Part shown: positions 23,865-36,285 of the stretch, piece by piece
Layout: each line of letters begins with the position of its first letter
Numbering within the stretch: the stretch's first letter is position 1
Source: Henckelia pumila
Lineage: Eukaryota; Streptophyta; Magnoliopsida; Lamiales; Gesneriaceae
NCBI RefSeq assembly: GCF_033568475.1
Contig: NC_133120.1
Span: 93,948,151-94,012,150 of the forward strand
Reading direction: 5' to 3'
Length of the DNA: 64,000 bases
Made by a program: the position numbers and the translations under genes
Notes under the pieces: model-generated
Databases searched by the model: none
Told to the model about the DNA's origin: nothing
What the model saw: the letters and a program-made list of their open reading frames with translations, nothing else

Positions 23865-25569
23865 TTTCTTTAGCTTCACGTGGGTCCAAGAAGCCTACTA
23901 TTATAGCTAAGTGGGTAATCATACTCATGATTAAAAATTTTGAAAACGGGTCGAGCTTGTTCGAGATTTAATTATAATAATTTTTTAATTTAAATATATA
24001 TTTTTATTGATTTCTTATTTAGTTATTTATTTATCAATCAACGTCACATGGGTGATAATATCGATTATAAATGTTTTTAAAATGCTTATTTTATGTTGAA
24101 TATTGTTTATGTTTTATTTTATTTTTTTCAAAAAAATGTTACATGCATGCATATCAATGCTTGAAAAATCAAAAAGGTTTTCAAGGTATTTTTAATTTTT
24201 TTAAAAATAGTTTAAAGAAAAGTCAATTATTAATCACTTTTCTCCGAGCATGCATTTACAAGTTCATCTTGTGTTGATAAAGAACTATTTTTTTTTTTTT
24301 ATGTATACTAAAAACTTTGTCGATAAAAATCAGTAATCATTTTGTAAGCATATGGAAGCATTGCCATAATATCGATGAAATTTAGTGTTTAATCTATTGT
24401 ATTTTAACAATATTCATGCACATTAATGTGATAAATATGTAATAATATTGCAGATCAGTATCGATTTTTTTTAGTTATTATTATCAAACCAAAGTAAAAT
24501 GTTTATGGTGAAGCCATCATCACTCATCAGTAGCATATTTAGCACAATATAAACCGAGATAACCAAATTTGGATGACAATAACATGTACGTAATATATCT
24601 AGCATGGAAATGCAAATTTATTACCCAAAAAAATTGGTAAGTATTATAATTATTTGATGAGTGCCGATTTTTTTATTTGCAAGTCAAGAAATTATATATG
24701 TTTGTTTGTTTGTTTTTTTCCCTAGAAAATATAAATACTTTGACATGTATTTTTAATCACTACTCGTGTCTCAAATATATATGTTAGATTGTTTTTCTTG
24801 GAAAATCATTGGAAACAACGTTCACAAAAAAAATGATGGAACATTTTTCAATATTTAGTTTATGTGGATATATTATTAGTAACAATAAGGAAAAAATGCT
24901 ATTATATATAAAAATTAGACTATATATTTGGGATTAAAAAATTAATCTATATAATTGAGACGGAAAACATGTTGTATTTGGACCAATGAATTTGAAACGA
25001 ATACACTAGTTGTTTGTTTGAATACATCTAGTCGACAATAAATTTCGAATCCAAAATTAATATTTTTGAGTCATTGGATGATTCAAACTCCATTTAATAT
25101 AAAATCATTTCTGATAGATCTAATCTCTTGTGATATTTGACTGTAGACTAATGATTTCACATCTGGAGAGACAAATGTCATAGATTTTGTAATAATTGAC
25201 GTAATCATATAACAATAACTCAAAAATCATATTATATAAATGCAATCAAGAACTTCCTATGTATTGTAATATTTCCTTTTATTTCTTTTTATTTTGGAAA
25301 TATTCAAATAATATCAATCCTATTTTCATGTTAATATTATAATAATTTGTTTTATATTGTTATAATATTTTGTCTAATATTTTCTAACACACCGATCTAG
25401 TAAATATCGATTTCCCGTCCCATGTCATGACATGCATAAAAATTGTATTTGTGAGGCATTTCTCATAACAAAATATTAGACAAAACATTAATTAATCCGC
25501 CATATATATATGATAAATCACCAATCTAAAATAAAATTTGCAATAATTTTTAGAATGTTAAAAATGGTC

Positions 25570-25570
<1 letters not shown>
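23865..25570. other. AT-rich intergenic DNA
   Basis: This is the space between the divergently arranged hydrolase (minus) and response regulator (plus). It is AT-rich, and no gene or clear transposon ends were recognised. The short frames are not supported. Confidence 0.55.
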
Positions 25571-25571
<1 letters not shown>

Positions 25572-25653
<82 letters not shown>

Positions 25654-25806
25654 TTTGCTATCCTGCCCACTCACCGTGCCCACCTAATGTGTCCACCATG
25701 AGGTGGCACTCAACTATTGGATGTGATGAATTGTGCGTCCAATAGTTGAGTGCCACCTCATGGTGGGCACATTAGATGGGCACGGTGGGTGGGCAGGATA
25801 GCAAAA

Positions 25807-25861
<55 letters not shown>
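25572..25861. repeat. (AC)n(AT)n microsatellite split by a hairpin MITE
   Basis: An AC run (about 25575-25600) passes into TA repeats to 25649. The TA repeats resume at about 25811 and continue to about 25860, on the far side of the palindromic insertion. Frames reading through it are artefacts. Confidence 0.9.
25650..25808. mobile_element. Hairpin MITE inserted in a TA microsatellite
   Basis: The left arm TTTTGCTATCCTGCCCAC, then ACCGTGCCCACCTAATGTG and GGTGGCACTCAACTATTGGA, is matched by a reverse-complement right arm with only about four mismatches over roughly 70 bp. The loop is about 15 bp. TA sequence borders both ends, consistent with a TA target duplication as in Tc1/mariner or PIF-type MITEs. 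The surrounding repeat prevents an unambiguous border. Confidence 0.8.
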
Positions 25862-25865
<4 letters not shown>

Positions 25866-26188
25866 TTTGAATTTAGAGCATTTAAAATTAAAAGTAAATA
25901 TATACAACGGTGTGAAACATAATATAAATACGATCCTTCACTACTTCAGTCGTCTTCTTTTTAAAAATCACTGTATCCTTGGCGAATTGTTCCAAAGTTG
26001 CCTTCCGCATCTGAATTTATTTGGTACTTTGTCATTTCTTCTTCGTTGTATTAATTTTTGTTGTTCTTTTTTATGTGCATGGTTGCGGCCATATATTTAA
26101 TGACTGGTGACTAAATATATATTCAATGTTACATTTAATTTTCTTATTTGTATATAGAATTAATTAATCATCAAAAGGACGAGAGGGG

Positions 26189-28794
26189 ATGGAGAGTCAG
26201 TTCACAGATGCATATAAGAACAATATCCCATCGAGTTCATGCCAAGAGATTCATGTGTTGCTTGTGGATCATGATACCCAGTCCTTAATGAACACAACAA
26301 ATATGCTAGAAATGTGTTCCTGCAGAGGTAAATAATTAATTATTATAATTTGAACATTATTTATATAAATTTTAAATATAGAAAAATGTGCATGGTTTTT
26401 CATTGGATTTGTGCAAAACAAATGTTTATTTTTTCAACCCATCATATATACATAAAAAAAATATAATATATATATATATAAGAATATTTTTCTATATATC
26501 AGATCGATTCAATCGGACCGAATTAAAATAATTGCGGATCCATTTTCAGTCAACCCAATCCGATTGAATACTAGTGGTGTTTGGGAGAGTTTTTGGAACT
26601 TTTTCTTAACAAAAATTTGAAATTTTGTAAAATTTTGTTAACGACGAGAATTGATTCCTAGAAGCTATTCAAAACACTAACTGATCAGTCCAAAACCAAT
26701 ATAATCGATAAGCATCCCTAATAATTTCTATATATATATAATTTTGTGGGGTTTCAGTAACGGCAGTGGGATTGGCATTTGGTGCTATATCGGCGCTGTG
26801 GAGTGGAAAGGCCAAGTTCGACATTTTGATGGCGGATGTGAACTCACCTGACCTCCGAGCATTTGAGCTTCTCTATCATGCTGTCAACATGGATTTACCT
26901 CTCATCTGTACGTGAGTTCTTATATTATATATATAATTTCTCTGATCATTTTACTTAATAATATAACATTAGTATATAATAATATAATAATAATTTAATA
27001 ATATTCCTTTTATGAATGAGATGAGTTGAATATAGCCATTGTATATACTCGGTGCTAAAATTGTGATATTTTAGCACAGAAATTGCACTGAATTAGCATT
27101 TTGCACGAGATGTTATCTTATATATATACGTTCATATGAATACATGCATGATCATGAAGTCATGTCGGCCGTTGACGATACATACCTGGCCACGAGGGCA
27201 CTCGAGAACGGGGCATTCATGTTCATCAAGAAACCTGCGACAATGGAAATCCTACGTTGTTTGTGGCAACATGTTTACAGAGAAAAACGGAGAAACGAAG
27301 AGAGATTTCAAGAAATAGCAGCGAATAAGCGCAACAAAAGGTCGGGGATGGATGATAATAACCCCGGATGCCAAGGTCAAGCCAAAGAAAAAATCAAAGG
27401 ACAAACGGGCGATGAAGATCAACGATATCGTAAGGGTACTTATAACTTGGTTAATGTAGATGATGATAGCAACAAAGGGGTCAAGAGGAAAGTTTGCACG
27501 GACTGGACGGAAGAGCTTCACGCCAAGTTTGTGGATGCAGTGGCACAACTTGGTGAAGGGAGTAAGTTTTTTTTGGACGTTCTTCGTTTTTACTTTAAAA
27601 AAAAAGAAAGAATTCATAGGCTGAGATTTGAAGTTTTCATGTGTTTTTACATGGAAAGTACTGTAGTCGGATTTAATTCGAGTAACTTTATTGTTGTATC
27701 AAACTTTTCGTTTCAATTGATATGTTAATGTGTATAGGATGTTTTCCAAAGGAGATTCTCGAGCTTATGGATGTGCCGGGTCTCACAAGAATGCAAGTGG
27801 CAAGCCATCTCCAGGTGCTCGCTCTTAATTTGTTGATATTTGGGGGCTAAATTCTTTGTATATACTAGTACTTGTACATATATGTCTACATTCTGTAATA
27901 CTAATATACGGCATACATTAATCTATGCACTGATTGATTGATTGATGAGATATTAGCATAAGGGTAGTATCATGTATAGACATCACATGTTTAAATCAAT
28001 TTTGGATATTTGAATCTAGCATCATAGTAGTTTATATGCGCACGCATGAACTACTCACGTATATTAATATTTCTCCAATATATATTAGATGACTTGACAT
28101 CTTCTTGTAAAATTTTCATTTTGAGCAGAAATGTCGAAACAATAATTGGCAAACTCCAGAGGAAAGGAGATCGCCTCATGTGCTTGGTGACCTCAATAAG
28201 TCACAGCACAAGCCAAGGAAATTCGGGTCAATGCCTCAATTAGGTCGAACCGACACATCTCCCCAATCGGCTCAAATCTCCGGGATACAACCCGAAAACG
28301 AGACCCAAAATAATCGCGAAAACGTAGGACATTTCGCACCATCAACCATGACGACCCATGTGCAATTTGAGCCCGGACCGAGCAACATTCACTCATCGGA
28401 TGATTTCTTCCGTTTTCAAGATCCGGTCCGCCCCATCCGCAACTTTGTCTTCCGTTTTCAAGATCCGGTCCGCCCCATCCGCAACTTTTCCAGTACCGTG
28501 CCACAAGGATCCAGGGCTCCTAGGCAAACCTTCATCCCGCAGGTAAATTATATGTCATTTACAAACTTGTTATTTGTAGACCCAAATAAAATTTTTTGAA
28601 AATTATATATATTAGAAAAACATATCGAACAGGGGAAATTGAATTTTCAACCACGTATATATTGTTGTTGTATGCAGAATTCAGCAGTGGCGAGTGTGGA
28701 TAGCAGTAGCAAGGGCCAGTGGAGTTCGGAGACATCCAACGTGGAGAGTGATGATCGCTCCGAGACCAAAGACAAGAATATAAAGAGTGAATGA
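26189..28794 (+). CDS. Divergent type-B response regulator (receiver plus GARP/Myb domain)
   Basis: Six exons: 26189-26327, 26758-26907, 27160-27561, 27738-27814, 28129-28542, 28678-28794; 432 residues with consistent phases. The receiver domain spans about residues 21-135: VLLVDHD, phospho-acceptor Asp73 in ILMADVNSPD, Ser99 in LIFMS, Lys121 in FIKKP. The GARP DNA-binding domain (about 205-260) reads VCTDWTEELHAKFVDAVAQL then PGLTRMQVASHLQKCR. Type-B regulators are nuclear cytokinin-signalling transcription factors activated by phosphotransfer to the receiver aspartate. Oddities: one acidic residue of the metal-binding pair is His28, and the usual MPDMDGF is NSPDLRAF. The exon 3 acceptor (CATGAAG) lacks a pyrimidine tract but gives the conserved LIFMS join. 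Exon 5 has a 14-residue in-frame duplication (about 349-377). Intron 1 holds a MITE. Confidence 0.87.
26572..26681. mobile_element. MITE family 1, copy 3 (in response regulator intron 1)
   Basis: TAGTGGTGTTTGGGAGAG at the left and TCAAAACACTAACTG at the right form the inverted ends. The core AACAAAAATTTGAAATTTTG matches copies 1 and 2. The inner arms are more eroded than in copy 2. Confidence 0.65.
28406..28488 (+). repeat. In-frame tandem duplication, 42-bp period, in response regulator exon 5
   Basis: A 41-bp block starting TCTTCCGTTTTCAAG (28406-28446) is repeated exactly at 28448-28488 with one base between. It encodes two copies of FRFQDPVRPIRNF in the C-terminal region, so the frame is kept. 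Confidence 0.95.
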
Positions 28795-30950
28795 ATTTAT
28801 ATGCGAGCTAAGAAACAAACAAACAAACAATTGAATTGGTATTGGCTTGCTTGATTTGATGTTATTATCTTGTTGAGTGCAAATACGTAGCCAGCTAGAA
28901 TTATACATGATTACTGCTTATGTTGTTCTTAGTTCAGTAGAAGCCGATTTAATTCTTCCCAAGTATTCAGCTGGATTTCGTCGGTTGGCTTTGTAATTGT
29001 CCATTTATCCGGCGGGTTTTGTTGATTTTTTGCTCGATCTAATTTCTTATTTTTTGTGTGAATTCCACCGACTTTGATTTAGTTAACGAACGTGGTAGAA
29101 TAAGAATAACCGTGATTTTTTAAAAGAAATAATTTTTGCTATATTGCAAATGAATACATACATATAATTTATTTCATTTCTCATTCAATAACAATATTTT
29201 ACATAATTTATCTATGACCACAAATAACCATGATTTTCAATGTTTTTATGCTTGATTTTCACCGGATTCATTTCTTTTCATTGGTTTGTTTCTTCTTCCT
29301 TCGATCAAATTCAACCATGCTTTTATCATACATCGTGGTTTCTTTCTCATTGTTGAATTTAATATTGATTATTAACTTTATTTGAGTTTTTTTTTTTCAC
29401 GTTGTCTTCTTCTTTTGTTTATATGATCGTTGTTCAAGCATCATGTCTTCCTCTTTTTTACTTCCTCCTTATTTTAAAAGTTATTTGGTCCTTCCACATT
29501 TTTCGCCACCATTGACAACATATCAATTTTTTTCTATAACTAATTTTTTTAAAAAAATTGAATAGAAACTCGCGTAGTTCCTTGATGGTTTATAAAGAAT
29601 AGTTTTTTATTTCATCCAAGTTTTTCTTGAACTTTTATACTCATGATTATATGTGTTGCAAGCATACAATATAGATAAAAAAAATCAATATATTTCAAAA
29701 TATTTATATTTAAGTGTCAAAGTAAATGTATAGAATCATTATTTAAGAATTATGTTGAAACTAATATATATATCATAATTAAGATCTAAAGATTAAGATA
29801 AGAATTGTGATGAAAATCTTAATAAACAAATAGTGTAAGTACAAAAGACTAAGTATGGTAATTAATTGTGAACAACTTTTTGTCTAATAAATTAGAAATT
29901 TTTCAATATATGTGCTTAATTAATGATAAAGTTTTTATTATAATATGTTGATAATTGTTTTTTCGTATGAGTTAGTGTGATTGAGTCCTTATGAGCATGT
30001 TTTTTTTCTACCTTAAATTCTAATAATAATGTTTTGTGATTTAAATATCAAATTAAACAAATTATCAAAATTAAAACTAATAAAAAAATTCAAGAATATT
30101 TGGTTATTCGATTAGTAACATGTTTGTTAGTTTGCTAAATTAATAAATATGAAACTCATATTCAATGAGTTTGACAAAAAGTCGTGTAGAATAAAATATA
30201 ATTTCAGTGAAATTGATCAATCATAGAAGAAGACACGTTCGTTACACGTGGACATAGTTCTATTTGCACCAAAATTAGATAATTCAAATAATATTAAAAA
30301 TAACAAGTATATAATTTTTAATTCATATTAATCACTCGTACGTCATTAACTTTGAAAAAATTCATTCTTTTCCTATTTTTTTCTCTTTAGATTAGCTTTA
30401 ACTTACTTATTTTTTTATATAATATATATGCTGTTTTAAGACATTTGCGGTTTTTGTTTTTGATTTCATTTCGGGAAGAAGCGTAAAAAATATGAAAAAT
30501 TGTGAGTTTATGATTAAATTTCAAGTTAACTTTTATTTTTTTATTTAGTTTTAAGTTAAATTTTATTTTATTTTAATATTATTTAACTTTTAAATTTTAA
30601 ATAATAAATATTTAACGTATATAATTTTTTTGGAAAATGCATGCATTGTTGGTCCAGTGTATGTGATTCTTTATGATTTTGAGTTATGTTACCAATACCA
30701 CTAGTGTTAATTTTCTATCTTTTTTTTTTTTTTTATAATTTTAATAATTTTCATTGCAAGTGCTGATGTGACAACACACACATGTCAAGAACATATTGAT
30801 GTCATATCCAAAAAATGAATAAAATTTTCAAACACACAAAAATAGCACGCCAAGACTAAAATTAAACAATATAGAGGACTAAAATCACAAAGAGTCAAAA
30901 CACACGACCAAAAATATTTATTTTCAAAAATTTTAACCAAAAACACTAAA
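28795..30950. other. AT-rich intergenic DNA
   Basis: The first part is the probable 3' UTR of the response regulator. Beyond that I see only AT-rich sequence with homopolymer runs and no supported gene, RNA or transposon end. Confidence 0.5.
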
Positions 30951-31194
30951 AGCATTGAAACAAATTACAACACATATTCAGAAATTTGTAAGATTTATGC
31001 TTTTATTCTTAAATTTGTATATTTATGCGTTAATTAACATTTTGATTGATTTGATATAATTAAAATTATAGCAAAACATAAAAACATATTTTCACGTTTA
31101 ATGTCACTCTAAATTGCTTAAAGTCATGAAGTTTTGACATTTAATCATGAGCTTTGTCATGTTTCATGTTTTTTAAATCTTGTATAAAAATAGA

Positions 31195-31700
31195 ATTTAT
31201 TGCACCAAACCTCCATGTAAAATATTGAAAATACACACTTCACCATGTGAAATTTTAATAGGCATCCTAGTTCTTAACCTTTTGTAATAGTTGCACGTTT
31301 AACTCTTGTCACGACAATTTTGTTAAACACACGCTGTTTTTTGCGCCAGAATTAATGTAATAATTTTGATATCCACTCAAATATATCATCCACATCAGAA
31401 TACATAATTTTTTTTAACAAAATACACGTGATGTATTTGAGTAAATATGAAAATATTACAATAAAATGACATTTTCGTACTATAAACCTAATATTGTATC
31501 ATAGACCTAATATTATAAAAAAAATGGTTGAGTAGACTCGGTAACAATGTGCGCTCAATAACTCGCTGTGACAAGTGTTAAATGTGCAACTATAACAAAA
31601 AGTTAAGGGCTAGAGTTCCTATTAAAATTCACATGGAAGAAATGTGTATTTTCAATATTTCACCGGGACGAGTTTGGAGCAATATTAAACTCTATAAAAA
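31195..31700. mobile_element. Mutator-like inverted-repeat element related to the 9.2-kb element
   Basis: The left end TTGCACCAAACCTCCATG (31200), then AAAATATTGAAAATACACAC and ATTTTAATAGGCATCC, is mirrored at 31600-31685 by CCTATTAAAATTCACATGG and TTTTCAATATTTCACCGG. The motifs match the ends of the 9240-10610 element, so this is the same broad family. Its right half recurs several times in the adjoining array. Confidence 0.55.
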
Positions 31701-34700
31701 TATATATGGAATGCAATATCTAATTTGTAATTTATAAAAATAGCATTTCTGACATTTTCTTACTATAGACCTAATATTGTATCATAGACCTAATATTATA
31801 AAAAAAATGGTTGAGTAGACTCGGTAACAACACGTGCTCAATAACTCACCGTGACAAGTGTTAAACGTGCAAATATTACAAAAGGTTGAGGGCTGGGGTG
31901 CCTATTAAAATTTCACATGGAAGAAATATGTATTTTCAATATTTCACATGGGCGAGTTTGAAGCAATATTAAACTATATAAAAATATATGTGGAATGCAA
32001 TATCTAATTTGTAGTTTATAAAAATAGCATTTCTGACAAGAAGCATCGCGTTGCTATCGCCTCTTTGTATATTTATGTGTTAATTATTTTATTGATTGAT
32101 TTGATATAATTAAAATTATAGTAAAACATACAAACATTTTTTCACATTTAATATAATTCTAAAATGCTTAATCTAACCAGTTTTGACACTTAACCATGAA
32201 ATTTTCTAAAAGTATATATGGAAGGCAATATCTAATCTGTAATTTATAAAAACATTAATTTTTTTGAGAATAAACTTGAATAAAAAAATTAAATCAAATA
32301 AGAAAAATAGAAAACAATAAAACACATTAATTTTAAAATAAATTTTAAATTTTTATTTGAAGGAGTGCATGATGTAATTTTTAAAATAAATTAGTTAATT
32401 GAAGAGTCACGTGAATAAATAATTGGAAAAAAAAAAGAAACATTAATTAGGTAGCTAGTAATGAAAAAGGGTAACCATGTAAATTTCACAAATAAACTCA
32501 CATATTTATATATGTAATGTAATAGATTAATTATTTTATTGATTGATTTGATATAATTAAAATTATAGTAAAACATACAAATATTTATTCACGTTTAATA
32601 TAATTATAAATTGCTTAATCTTGTAAAGTTTTGACACTTAACCATGAAATTTTCTAAAAGTATATACGAAAGTCAATATCTAATCTGTAATTTATAAAAA
32701 TAGTTTTTTTGAGAATAAACTTGAATAAAAAAATTAAATCAAATAAGAGAAAGAGAAAACAATAAAACATTTTAATTTTAAAATAAATTTTAAATTTTTA
32801 TTTGAAAAAGTGCATGATATAATTTTTAAAATAAATTAGTTAATTGAAGAGTCACATAAATAAATAATTGGAAAAAAAAGAAACATTAATTAGGTAGTAA
32901 TGGAAAAGGGTAACCATAAAAATTCAAGTACATTTTCGTACTATAGACCTAATATTGTATCATAGACCTAATATTATAAAAAAAATGGTTGAGTAGACTC
33001 GGTAACAACGCGTGCTCAATAAATCGTCGTGACAAGTGTTAAACGTACGTGAAACTATCAGAAAATGTTAAGGGCTAGGGTGACTATTAAAATTTCACAT
33101 GAGAAAATGTGTATTTTCAATATTTAACAGAGGCGAGTTTGGAGCAATATTAAACTCTATAAAAATATATATGGAATGCAATATCTTTTGTAATTTATAA
33201 AAATAGAATTTCTGACATTTTCGTACTATATACCTAATATTGTATCATAGACATAATATTATCAAAAAAAATGGTTGAGTAGACTCGGTAACAACGCGTG
33301 CTCAATAACTCATCGTGACAAGTGTTAAACGTGCAACTATTACAAAAAGTTTAGGGCTAGGGTGCTTATTAAAATTTCACATGAAATAAATGTATACTTT
33401 CAATATTTCACATGGGTGAGTTTGGAGTAATATTAAACTATATAAAAATATATATGGAATGCAATATCTAATTTGTAATTTATAAAAATCGCTTTTCTGA
33501 CAAGAAGCATCACGTTGCTATCGCCTCTTTGTATATTTATGTGTTAAGTATTTTATTGATTGATTTGATATAATTAAAATTATAGTAAAACATACAAACA
33601 TTTCTTCACATTCAATATAATTCTAAACTGCTTAATCTTGTAAAGTTTTGACACTTAACCATGAAATTTTCTAAAAATATATACGGAAGGCAATATCTAA
33701 TCTGTAATTTATAAAAATTGTTTTTTGAGAATAAACTTGAATAAAAAAATTAAATTAAATAAGAAAAAGAGAAAACAATAAAACACATTAATTTTAAAAT
33801 AAATTTTAAATTTTTATTTGAAAGAGTGCATGATATAATTTTTAAAATAAACTATTTAATTGAAGAGTCACATAAATAAATAATTGGGAAAAAAACATTA
33901 ATTAGGTAGTAATGGAAAAGGGTAACCATATAAATTCACAAATAAACTCACATATTTATATATGTAATATAAATAGATTAATTATTTTATTGATTGATTT
34001 GATATAAATTTTTTTTACAAATGAAATTTGTAGTAAAATTATAATTAAAATTATAGTAAAATTATAATTAAAATATAATTAAAATTATATTTATTGATTT
34101 GATTTGATATAATTAAAATTAGAGAAAATTGCATATATCACCCCTATGAAATCGAGTGTTTGCTGATAACCCCCTATGAAAAGTTTTTGAGCTAGAAGCC
34201 CCTTATGATTCTAAATCTGTAGCATACACCCCCTTTTGGCTAAAAAATGACTAAATGCCCTTAATGTTATAATACAATTTAATATTAAAATATATTTCGT
34301 GTATGACAAATATTATGATAAAATAATTATATATAATTTTCATAGTTATTTAAATAAAATTTGATTATTTTACTCAATTAAATATAGAATTATAAAATAA
34401 AATTAATTTAATTATTTATTTATGTAAGGGTATTTTTGTCAATTTTTAACTGAAAAGGGTGTGTATGCTACAAATTTTGAATCACGGGGGGTTATTAGCT
34501 TAAAAAATTTCATAGGGTGTTATTAGCAAACTCGGAATTTCACAAGGGTGATATATGCAATTTCCCCAAAAAATTATAGTAATACATACAAATATTTCTT
34601 CACGTTTAATATAATTCTAAACTGCTTAATATTGTAAAGTTTTGACACTTAACCATGAAATTTTCTAAAAGTATATACGGAAGGAAATATCTAATCTGTA

Positions 34701-34970
34701 ATTTATAAAAATAGTTTTTTGAGAATAAACTTGAATAAAAAAAATTAAATCAAATAAGTAAAAGAGAAAACAATAAAACACATTAATTTTAAAATAAATT
34801 TTAAATTTTTATTTGAAAGAGTGCATGATATAATTTTTAAAATAAATTAGTTAATTGAAGAGTTACATAAATAAATAATTGAGAAAAAAAAGAAACATTA
34901 ATTAGGTAGTAATGAAAAAGGATAACCATGTAAATTTACAAATAAACTCACATATTTATATATGTAAAAT
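31470..34970. repeat. Higher-order tandem duplication (about 1.46-kb period) of AT-rich units
   Basis: Two unit types alternate. Unit V begins CATTTTCGTACTATAGACC and includes GGTTGAGTAGACTCGGTAAC; copies start at about 31470, 31752, 32931 and 33216. Unit U includes TTGATTGATTTGATATAATT and TTGACACTTAACCATGAAAT; copies start at about 32081, 32527, 33544 and 33978. Order is V-V-U-U twice, with matching copies 1451-1464 bp apart. A partial U-like segment lies near 30990-31170. The second block is lengthened by a separate element at 34132-34569. There is no coding frame. Confidence 0.8.
34132..34569. mobile_element. Terminal-inverted-repeat element inside the tandem array
   Basis: The left arm AAATTGCATATATCACCCC, then GATAACCCCCTATGAAAAG and GTAGCATACACCCCCTTTT, is repeated in reverse complement at 34430-34565, giving arms of about 150 bp. 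The AT-rich core has no reading frame. Comparison with uninterrupted unit U copies shows the host sequence AATTAAAATTATAGTAA broken here, which fixes the borders to within a few bases. Confidence 0.8.
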
Positions 34971-35576
34971 AAAATAGATATATTGATGGGCATTTGACTT
35001 TCTATTTTGAGTCTCATATTATTTATTTATCTATCTATTTTGACATTTTATTAAGGCTCATAAATTTTTAAAAGTTCATAAGAAGCGCAAGCCCATTAAA
35101 CTCTTCAAATATCTACAAATAGCTCTAGTTCTCTTATTTTTAAGGTACGTCATCTACAGTCAAATGTTCTAGTTTTCTAAAACTTTTATTGAACAAATAA
35201 TGACTTGAATGTCGGAATTTCTTCGTCGGGCAACCTCAACGTCACTCACTTTACTTTGTGATGCATGTAACAACTCACGCAGTTTGTTCTCTGGACTTAT
35301 TCGAATACTAATCCGGCCAACAAATCTCCACGTATTATCCAAATTTTCTCCAATCGGATAATATAAATTTTTAGCTATATCATATGTATAAGAACTAAGG
35401 TATATTATTTTAAAACATTAGATTAAAATCATTAAATCAAATGAGTTAATTATACATTATAATTATAATTATATTATAAATATATATAAATTAATAAATT
35501 TCGGACAAAATTAAAATATATATTTGATTTTGATGATAAAATATGAAAACTAAAGATGGAATCGATTTTAATTTAA

Positions 35577-35608
<32 letters not shown>

Positions 35609-35610
35609 GA
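35577..35610. repeat. (TAA)n microsatellite
   Basis: About eleven ATA/TAA units lie just upstream of the TAF9 5' region. Confidence 0.9.
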
Positions 35611-35639
35611 GAATGCACATATATTTTGACACTATTATT

Positions 35640-36285
35640 ATTAATATAAATCTCTCTTCGGCGCGACTTCTCTCTTCGATTTTTCTCTCCCCTTCTCCCA
35701 AACCTACCGCCATCTTCGCCGCCTTCAACCGCCGGAATCCAGAATTGATATGGGGTTTTGTTCCTAGTGATTCAAGATTCGTTTTGATACCAACATTGAA
35801 GCATATTTCGCCACTTTAAGCCAAGCCCGCAGCCCTAGTCGCGATTTCGGTTGCGGGTTGTCTTCTCAGGTGATTTTCTTTCGATTCCGATTTCCTCTCG
35901 GTTTTTGAGTTAGAATGTGAGCTTTTTAAGAAGCTGCTTCGAATTTAGGAGTTAAAAAGTGCAGCTTCTCCGGCGATTTCATTGAGCTGCCGCCGTGCGA
36001 CCGCCATTACTTTACTTCAGTTTTTGGTGAATTATTGAGCTTGATTTCCAGTTTTTTTCAAGCCTTGGAGGCTTCCCTGTGAGGAAAAATTCCTGGGCTT
36101 GTTAGTTTGTGTGAAGTAGAATTGAAAATTGGTTATCTTTTAACTGAACTTTGATCTTTTCTATGAGTGATTGGGATTGAACTTATGCGTTTTATTGTGT
36201 AAATATTAAATTTTTGTGTCATTTTGTGAAAGATTATGCTTGGTAATGTTTTGATTTGTGTCAGTGGGAAGCTTGAGTGTGAAAA
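35640..36285 (+). other. TAF9 5' UTR with a leader intron (proposed)
   Basis: Sequence from about 35650 to 35868 is CT- and CG-rich and exon-like. CTCAG|GTGATTTTC at 35868/35869 is a good donor, and TTTGTGTCAG at 36264 is a good acceptor 21 bp before the ATG. Intron sequence between them is T-rich. The start site is not fixed. Confidence 0.5.

Noticed and set aside
31470-34970. CRISPR-like array
   Set aside because: Units are about 280-450 bp and AT-rich without spacers of regular size; this is a plant tandem duplication.
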